Assembly: GCA_021018995.1 (NCBI GenBank)
Contig: CM037585.1
Location: 128,182,831 to 128,246,830, forward strand
Direction of reading: 5' to 3'
DNA from: Chloranthus sessilifolius
Lineage: Eukaryota > Streptophyta > Magnoliopsida > Chloranthales > Chloranthaceae
DNA: 64,000 nucleotides
A model generated the notes under the pieces. That model was not told the origin of the DNA, did not search any database, and saw only the letters and a list, made by a program, of their open reading frames with translations. The translations under genes were made by a program, and so were the position numbers. This document shows positions 57,639 to 64,000 of the stretch, piece after piece (positions within the stretch are counted from its first letter, which is position 1; each line of letters begins with the position of its first letter).

Positions 57639-58696
57639 TAATTGATTGACCTCTAAAATGGTATAATGTATCCTAAATCTCGGTCTTGTTAGCTCTCATT
57701 TAACTACTAATGGATGCTTTTAGTTCGTGTTGTGTTGCAATAGGTGCAAAGGCCGGATAAATGAGTTAAAAGAGCAAAGTTAAGAAGAAACCTGAAGCTT
57801 TGGCAAGAATCCAAGAGGAAACCGACTAAAGGAATGCCTAGAAAGGTCACTTTGACCGGTCATGTAACATCCCGAAAATTTGGACTTTGAATAGTGTACC
57901 TCAGGATACGTGCCCGACTTTGAATAGAGTACCTTGAGATGCGTGCTCGTCTAATCACTTATTTGATCAAGTGAAGTCAACTTGATGACCTTGGTTGGAC
58001 TAGTTTGGTGCGAAAAGTGCACACTCGTGTAGTGTAAAAGCATTTAAGTGGGGCCATATACGTCTGAAGTGCGTATGTGCTTTACACAAGAGCCGACCCT
58101 TTTTGCTTTAAGGGAAGGCTAGCTTCTTTTAGAAGCTTAGCCATGTGAAAGAGTTAAGCCTTGGGGTTAGGGCTTTGGAAGAGAGAAAGAGGAAGAAGAA
58201 GAAGGAGAAATCTTGCGGATTCGGATGCGTCGAGTTTAGGTTTTTTGTGTGAAAAAGTTTTGTGGACTCGTGGAAAGGAAGGATCGCCGTCAGTTTCGAC
58301 GTTTGTGCGTTGGTTGTGTGATTTGGAGCCGTTTGGGGGTTTTGGAAGCCCATTTATTTGAGCGAAGAGATCGTGTGTTTTGATCCGTTAATCGTAGCAT
58401 GGGTTTGGGTGAGGTGTGTGTGGAAGGTTTACTGGCGAATGAGAGGGGTTGATTGTGATGGTGGAGTTCGGAGATGCTCGGTTTGGGTTTTGAAAACCCT
58501 CTTGCGAAACGAAGAAGATGATCCGATCTATGAGTTAATCGGTCGATTCAAGGTAGGAAATCCATGCTAGGTGAGTTTATATACTTTATTTTATGATTGT
58601 ATAATTATATGTGAGATTTGGGTTAAATTTGAGGAAGAAAAATTGGATTTTGAATGAGAAAACCCAAGGTTTGGGCGAAATCTGCAATTTTTGATC

Positions 58697-58950
58697 GATC
58701 GAATTGATTTAGATCGATCGAATTTGGCTTAAGACTGATGAATTTCGATTTCTGGAGGTTTTCGATCAATCAAAATGAAATTTGATCAATTGAAATGGAT
58801 TTCGATCGATCGAGTTTCAAATTTGATCGATCGAAAGGTATAGAACAGGGAATGTCATGGACTTCTATTGAAATTCGATCAATCGAAATGGATTTCGATT
58901 GATCGAGTTTCAAATTCGATCGATCGAAATTAGATTTCGATCGGTCGAAT
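58697..58950 (+). repeat. GATCGATCGA palindrome array
   Basis: Repeated TTCGATCGATCGAA-type palindromes and decayed forms (TTGATCAATTGAAA). It takes the place held by TCGATTAATCGA arrays in the related LTR-a and LTR-b. Confidence 0.9.
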
Positions 58951-59699
58951 TTGATTGTTCGTGCTGATAGTGCTTCGAAGTTTTAGCCATAACTTTCTGT
59001 CCCGAACTCAGAATCAGACGATTCTTGAGGCGTTGGAAAGAGGACAACTAGACCTACAACTTTCATGTATATGAAAATTGATGAATCAAATGTTTTAAAG
59101 GTAAACATTAGAAGGGAAGTTACATCAAGTTTGAGTTGGTGTGTTTCGACTGAGGTACCGATACAGTCTTGGTATTTTAGCCGTAACTTTTTGTGCCGAA
59201 CTCTGATTAATGCGATTCTTATTGCGTTGGAAAGATAACTTCGAGATCTACAATTGTTATGTTTTGAATAACTTATGAATCTAAAATTGTAAAGGTCAAA
59301 AGTTTATGGAAAGTTATATCAAATTTCAGATTAGCATGGACTTGTTCGTTTCCACTTCATGTTGAGAAATATTTATAGATGTCTAAGTTCTAGTAACTAG
59401 AGTTAGTCTTTGACACATGGTATGTTGTGATATAGATTGAGGATGGAAAGGTCATAGATAAAGCTTCGCTTGGCTTCGTGCAACATCGACGTTAAGGTAG
59501 GGGAAACTCAGAGTATAATTACATTTTGTGAATTTGGTTCATAGCTTCTTGATATGATTTTGATATGATTGAATGAAAAATTATAAGTTTGATCGTATTT
59601 AAGCTAGTGTTTGAATCCTTTGAAACTAGAACTGAAATTTTATGAATTTAAGAATCTGATATTTAATGGCATTTGAAAATTGAATAGTTTTGCATCATT

Positions 59700-60190
59700 G
59701 ACTAATACTTGAATTGATGTATTTGGAACTCCGTAAAATGAACTTGACATATGAACTTGAACATGAATTTGGAACTTGAATTCGACCTCTAAGTCCGAAC
59801 CGTGAATCCGTTGATTTCGAACTCCGAGCTTGAATTTGAATCCGAAACCTCGATCCGTTCTTGAATCCGAACTTGATACTTAAACTTGTTACTTGAATCT
59901 GAACTTGAACTTGAACGTTGAACTTGAGGCAGAGAGGAGTAGAGGCTCCAGAGAGGGGTAGAGTCCCTGGGGTTTTAACCTTGTTCCTTCCACGTAGGAT
60001 GCTCTGTTCCCGTGACATGGGATGCTTTGGTCTCAGATTGGTTATTTTTTGCAAATCCGAACTTGAACTTCGATGTGAACTTGAACTTTGATTCGAATGT
60101 GAACCTTGATGTGAACTTGAACCGTGATTCGAACGTGAACCTCGATCCGAACTTGAACCTTGATGTGAACTTGAACTTTGATTCGTAAAT
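59700..60190. repeat. GAACTTGAAC minisatellite
   Basis: Short irregular units of GAACTTGAACCTTGATGTGA type in two blocks (59700-59930, 60055-60190) around a segment with TCCCTGGGG and CCCGTGACATGGG. Open minus-strand frames here are artefacts of the repeat. Confidence 0.85.
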
Positions 60191-60844
60191 TTGCCCGAAT
60201 CCTAGGAAATAAGAAATAAGAAATTTGTTTTGCCTTCCGTTTGACACGAAAATATGTGAACTCAGATTGTTGGTTGAAAATTGGTTTTTAAAATTTATTA
60301 CTAAAGGGATTTTTCGAATACCGTTTTGATATGAAAATGCTTTGAAGATTGTCATTGAATCTATGCATTTAATTGATAAGATGTAACTGCTATTGAGTTT
60401 TTTCTACGGAGCTTAGATGTTAGCTCACCCCGACTATACGTCACAGGTGTAGGTTTGAGGAGGGCCCAGACTACACACTCGAAGAAAGGAGCTTCCGCAT
60501 AAAGTATTGTACTCTGTTCTGGGATCGTAAAATTAGTACTTTGTGACTTTGGTGAGTTAAGGTTTGGAACTTTGGTACTGTTGTACACCACTGTTGGTGA
60601 TGGTTGGTCATCACTGGTGTTTGTTTAGTTATGTGCATATTAGATTTTAGAATTGGAGATTTCTATTCATGCCATATGTGTTGTCTGCTTTGATTTCCAC
60701 ATGTGTGTGGATGTACCAGGTATCCTGTGTATCGGATCGTGATCTGCGACCCGAAGGTCCGGGTTTTCCCATTTGGTATAAGTTGAAAAAATAAAAATAA
60801 AATATGTCTCAAAATTTTAGGTTGGGAAAATCCGGGCTGTCACA

Positions 60845-61190
60845 GGTCGAGACTGCAAACTCGACCAATTAGGATCGAGCAGTAGAGCTATCTTAAAGGA
60901 AAACAGAGAAGAAGAAAAAGTTTCAAATAGACCGGCCGAAATAGTTATTTCGACTAGTTAGCTCTCTCAGAAGGTTCAGAAACACAAACTCGACCGATTA
61001 AAACCAGTCTGACCGATCAAAACCAGAGAAAATAGAAGAGAAATACATCAGCTTATAAAGTTGAACAGTCACAACCAGTTCGACCGGCCAAGAAGTTAAA
61101 CAAATCTATAGCCCTGCGAAGCGCCTGTGACCTGAAGGATAAATCTGATGTTTGACCGGTCGAGAATCCAGTTTGACCAGTCAAAGAAGA
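60845..61190 (+). repeat. GACCGGTC palindrome array in the Athila-type LTR
   Basis: GACCGGCC, GACCGATT, GACCGATC, GACCGGCC, GACCGGTC and GACCAGTC at intervals of 20-60 bases, with TTTGACCGGTCGAG the fullest form. It is less regular than the other arrays. Confidence 0.75.
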
Positions 61191-62122
61191 GTTTCTGTGC
61201 GAAAATTCAGCCTTTTAGTGGGATTTTCTCTGGCTTATCAGTTTCCTTTCAGATTCTTCTTCCTCCAACGGATTTTTAGGGATCATGGAGAGATACCTAT
61301 TGTGTATAATTGTTCTAGGGCCATATACTCAATAAATAAGGACCCTAGGGTTAGGGTTTAGGCAATTCCCACGACAGACTTTTCTAGAGAGTTTGTGGCG
61401 TGAGTATTTGTAATTTAGGTTAGATATAATTCTGAGATAGAGGGAGATTGACTGTAATCATCGATCAAAGATCGATTCAGCAATGATGAAGGTCTTTGGA
61501 TGGTTGCGAGGCTAAACGCGCTTAGGCTGGGATCTCTTGTAAATTTTAGATAAGTATATAATAACGTTTATTTATGTTTTTATTTTGAATTCTGTTTGAA
61601 TGGTACAATCACATGTTGGAGGTTCCGAGAGTCATCGAGAGCGCGCGATGGTAAAGGTTTAATTCTATTGAGTTTAATTCCAGTGGCCTTGTAAGGATTG
61701 GGGTTGGATTAGATAGGATATTCGCCGACAGACTAGACCTTGTAGGGTAGTTTTAATTGGTTACGTGCAATGATGGTTTGATATTTAAATTCGTCTAATT
61801 CATATACGATGTGACAGAGCTTGTAGCTTGGAGCGGCGGTACCTGAGATTCATTAATAAAAAAGAAATAGGATTTATTATATACGAGTTTGAGATCCAAG
61901 AGAGATCCAAGACTGCCTTCTCTTCTCTTATTTCAAAATTGTTTTAGGTTTTATTTTTATTTTATTTTATTTAGGAAACTTAATTTGATACATTTATATT
62001 AGAATAAAATAGAAGTTAGATTAGATAAACGACAAATCTCTGTGATTCGACACCCTTGTACTTGCCCTAGTACATTCGAACTTGTGCACTTTCAAGGTTA
62101 TATTTTAAGACGATTAGTAATT

Positions 62123-62546
62123 CGATGACTTCTTCCAGGAAACAAGTGGCTCAGATTCAAATATATCTTCATAACATGGAGATATGGAAGACGTTATGCA
62201 CATGCGCCATTTCTTCAGGTAGTTGCAGCCGATAGGCCACAATTCCTACCCTTTCCATTATCTGGTAAGGTCCAATATAATGGGGCAAATTTGCCTTGTT
62301 TACCAAACCAAGTGACTCCTTTAGTTGGGACACTTTAATGAAAGCTTTCTCTCCAAATTTGAATTCTAGGATTCGCCTTTTCTTATCGGCAAAACTCTTT
62401 CGTCGATCATGTACTATTAATCGGGATTATATCAACTTATTCTTCTCGACTGTAATTTGGACCAATTCGGGGCCAAGCATATGCCTTTCACCGACTTCGC
62501 TCCAGCATAGAGGAGAACGACAAGGTCTCCCATACAAAGCTTCGTA
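62123..62546 (-). pseudogene. H1 integrase, C-terminal part
   Basis: Minus-strand reading: YGRPCRSPLCWSEVGERH, LGPELVQ, FKFGEKAFIKVS, NLPHYIGPYQIMERVGIVAY and HVHNVFHISML, as in gypsy integrases of the chromovirus group. Two stops. Truncated upstream at 62546 by the LTR that starts at 62549. Confidence 0.92.
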
Positions 62547-63119
62547 TGTGTAAACACCCTAATTTTTACCCTCTCGGAGTATACAAACCTGTTCGATCAA
62601 CCCTGACTCTTGGAAAAGGACCAAGCCTCTCTAAGAGTCCTAAAACTATAAAAACCCCACAATCTGGGAATTATGCCTCATAACAATAGAGTATAGTTAT
62701 GCCCCAACCCTGTTGACCGAAGGTTAAAGGTCGAGCCAGAACCCTAGCAATATATTCCCCATTGGAAAGCCCAGATGCGAACTTTTTTTACTGAGTAATA
62801 CTTTAATATGATAGAATTTATGGGTTTTAAAGTTTCGCAAAAAGGGTTGCCATTTGAAAGTTAGAAAATTGACCAAATTGCAAAAAATCGGATTTTATTC
62901 TTGAATTGGAAAGTTGAATTTTTATTCTTTGAGATTTTTGATCCGAGACTATTTTTATTGAATTTAAATGGGGGGTATTTCCTTATTTACATGTAATATC
63001 TTAAGTAAATGGAAATAAAAGAGTTATGATATTTACTTGTAAATATATATGCCTATCTGTCTTGACCTGCCTACCTGCCTGCCTGAAATCTTAACCCATG
63101 GATTCAGACTTGACCAAGC

Positions 63120-63690
63120 CCGGAAGGTTCCTGAATTCCACGCATGAACCCATGCGCATAATGGATTAAGTGCAGGACCCCTTGTGCGCAATTGGTCCCC
63201 AAGTTGAACTCAGACTTGAATTCGCTGAACCGCCCGTAGCCCTGAATTTCACGCGGATTAGCTTGCGCGCAATTCAGTTACGCGCGTGACCTATTGCGCA
63301 AAATCAATCCAACTTGTACTTGGCCTAAGTTTCCATGTGCCGCCTGAAGTTTCTGATTTCGTGCATATACACCTACACAGAATTGATTTCACGTGTCATT
63401 CCACACACGGAATTCATCCAGACTTAGACTGAGATTCTAATTCCCATGACTGCTTGAACTCCCCGATCTCGCGCATACCACCATGCGCGGAATTGGATTC
63501 CACGCATCTGTACATGCGCAGAATTAGTTCCAAAGCATAATGGAATTAGGATTTTGAGCCGGTCAGCCGGTCACTCTTGAGTCAATGACTGACTCAAAGT
63601 GAATTAAGTGCAAACCCTTTGCGCATAATTCAATTAAGCGCAGCCTCACTTGTGCGGAATTCACCAATTCCGCACATTCCCACATGCGCG
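63120..63690 (+). repeat. TGCGCGGAATT motif array in the right-edge LTR
   Basis: Alternating TTCCACGCAT, CATGCGCGGAATT, TGCGCAATT and related units, so that adjacent units can pair with each other. About 15 units, irregular spacing. Confidence 0.8.
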
Positions 63691-63706
63691 GAATTAGTCT
63701 GTTACC

Positions 63707-63714
63707 TATAAAAA
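63707..63714 (+). promoter_or_regulatory. TATA box of the right-edge LTR
   Basis: TATAAAAA follows the motif array by about 20 bases and precedes a leader starting near 63740. Confidence 0.55.
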
Positions 63715-64000
63715 GACCACCCTCCCTCGCCTAAAGAGACATCCAACAGTCTAATTTTTGAGTTTTGCTCTTCTAAGCTTAGGGATTTCGAGACTCTCTT
63801 CGGCACCCGGCTTCAGGTAATCTTTTAGGTTCTAGTTTATTGTTCTTAATTCTTAGGTTCTAGATCGTTGTTCTCAATTTTTATGTTAGTTCCTAATTTC
63901 TTTGTTCTAGTTCTTAATTCTTAAGTTCTAGATCTCAGTTCTTAGTTCCTGATCCCTAATCCTTAAAATTTCGAATTCTCAGTTTTTAATCCTTCCGCCT

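Larger units (their letters stand above)
57863..60844 (+). mobile_element. Solo LTR (2982 bp) inside the Athila-type LTR
   Basis: Begins TGTAACATCCCG and ends GGGCTGTCACA. The TSD is GGTCA (57858-57862) / GGTCG (60845-60849), 4/5. Same family group as LTR-a and LTR-b but opposite orientation. Contains the TCGATCGATCGA array (58697-58950), GAACTTGAAC repeats (59700-60190) and the stem-loop (60409-60426). Confidence 0.92.
57643..62117 (+). mobile_element. Athila-type solo LTR (about 1.49 kb net), carrying another solo LTR
   Basis: Shared TAATT at 57639-57643 and 62118-62122 marks the insertion (TSD of 4-5 bases). The end (CTCTGTGATTCGACACCC, ~62038-62055) is the kind found at Athila/Tat LTR ends. 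It is split by the LTR at 57863-60844. It carries palindromes GACCGGTC and related GACCGGCC/GACCGATC sequences at 57850-57862 and 60845-61190. Confidence 0.75.
26522..62546 (-). mobile_element. Very large nested gypsy element H1 (3' part)
   Basis: Read leftwards on the minus strand: integrase core end (62546-62123), integrase C-terminus with chromodomain-like motif (57638-57447), an extra coiled-coil reading region (56760-44394), polypurine tract (44378-44353) and 3' LTR (44352-26522). At least six later elements interrupt it, each with its own borders. The RT and upstream parts would lie right of the window, beyond the LTR at 62549. The assembly of pieces is an inference from reading frames and TSDs across each insertion. 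Confidence 0.75.
62549..64000 (+). mobile_element. LTR cut by the right window edge
   Basis: TGTAAACACCCTAATTTTTA starts abruptly inside the H1 integrase frame. A TATA box lies at 63707 and a CT-rich leader with repeated TTCTTAGTTC-type units after 63830. An array of CATGCGCGGAATT-type motifs and their partial complements lies at 63120-63690, upstream of the TATA box. The rest of the element is outside the window. Confidence 0.7.

Noticed and set aside
59695..60355. Two overlapping minus-strand frames with FKF/SRF repeats
   Set aside because: Translate the GAACTTGAAC minisatellite.
62296..62553. Plus-strand 85-codon frame
   Set aside because: Antisense to the H1 integrase C-terminal reading on the minus strand.

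Overview
The window is nuclear DNA from a flowering plant with a repeat-rich genome. Two things show this: the first five exons of a plant clathrin heavy chain gene on the minus strand, with canonical GT-AG introns, and nested plant-type transposons (Ty3/gypsy, Ty1/copia, L1-type LINE, hAT, MITEs) over almost all the rest. I see no bacterial genes, rRNA, tRNA genes or CRISPR. The species cannot be named from what I can see.

Layout. 1-1900: GC-rich remnant of an LTR element with a TATA box. 1900-3700: AT-rich, nothing recognised. 3700-7260: decayed Ty1/copia element (+) split by a 381-bp hAT MITE. 7981-8211: small fold-back element. 8523-11011: clathrin heavy chain exons 1-5 (-), with two MITE-like inverted repeats in intron 4; the rest of the gene is not found. 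11366-12370: AT-rich spacer. 12371-26227: non-autonomous hAT element with an 8-bp target duplication (TSD). Inside it, only about 60 bp from its left end, sits a complete Ty3/gypsy element (G1, 12430-24065, +) with two 2193-bp LTRs, a primer binding site, broken gag-pol, an extra ORF after integrase and a polypurine tract.

26522 to beyond 62546 is one very large minus-strand gypsy element (H1), taken apart by later insertions. Read in its own direction (right to left) it has integrase (62546-62123, then 57638-57447), a multi-piece coiled-coil reading region (56760-44394), a polypurine tract (44353) and a 3' LTR (44352-26522). Inserted into H1 are: an Athila-type solo LTR (57643-62117) that itself received a solo LTR (57863-60844); a solo LTR (53834-56458); a gag-only Athila-like element (45732-53358); a hAT element (42030-44190) carrying a retroposon; and a 5'-truncated LINE (30872-41621) carrying a solo LTR (31304-35032) and an LTR with an odd tail (37025-41277). 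A further LTR (62549 onward) runs off the right edge. Most of these borders are supported by target site duplications that I read directly.

Most striking point: eight LTRs from several families carry, at one place each, a dense array of short perfect palindromes. The palindrome differs between families (CGCTCGAGCG, ATCGATTAATCGAT, TTCGATTAATCGAA, TCGATCGATCGA, GACCGGTC, plus a TGCGCGGAATT type). Six of these LTRs also share a stem-loop motif (GAGCT...AGCTC followed by ACCCC and a TATAcG block) in their 3' part. Both gypsy elements with readable 3' ends carry extra coding material between integrase and the 3' LTR. These are the best candidates for undescribed biology here.
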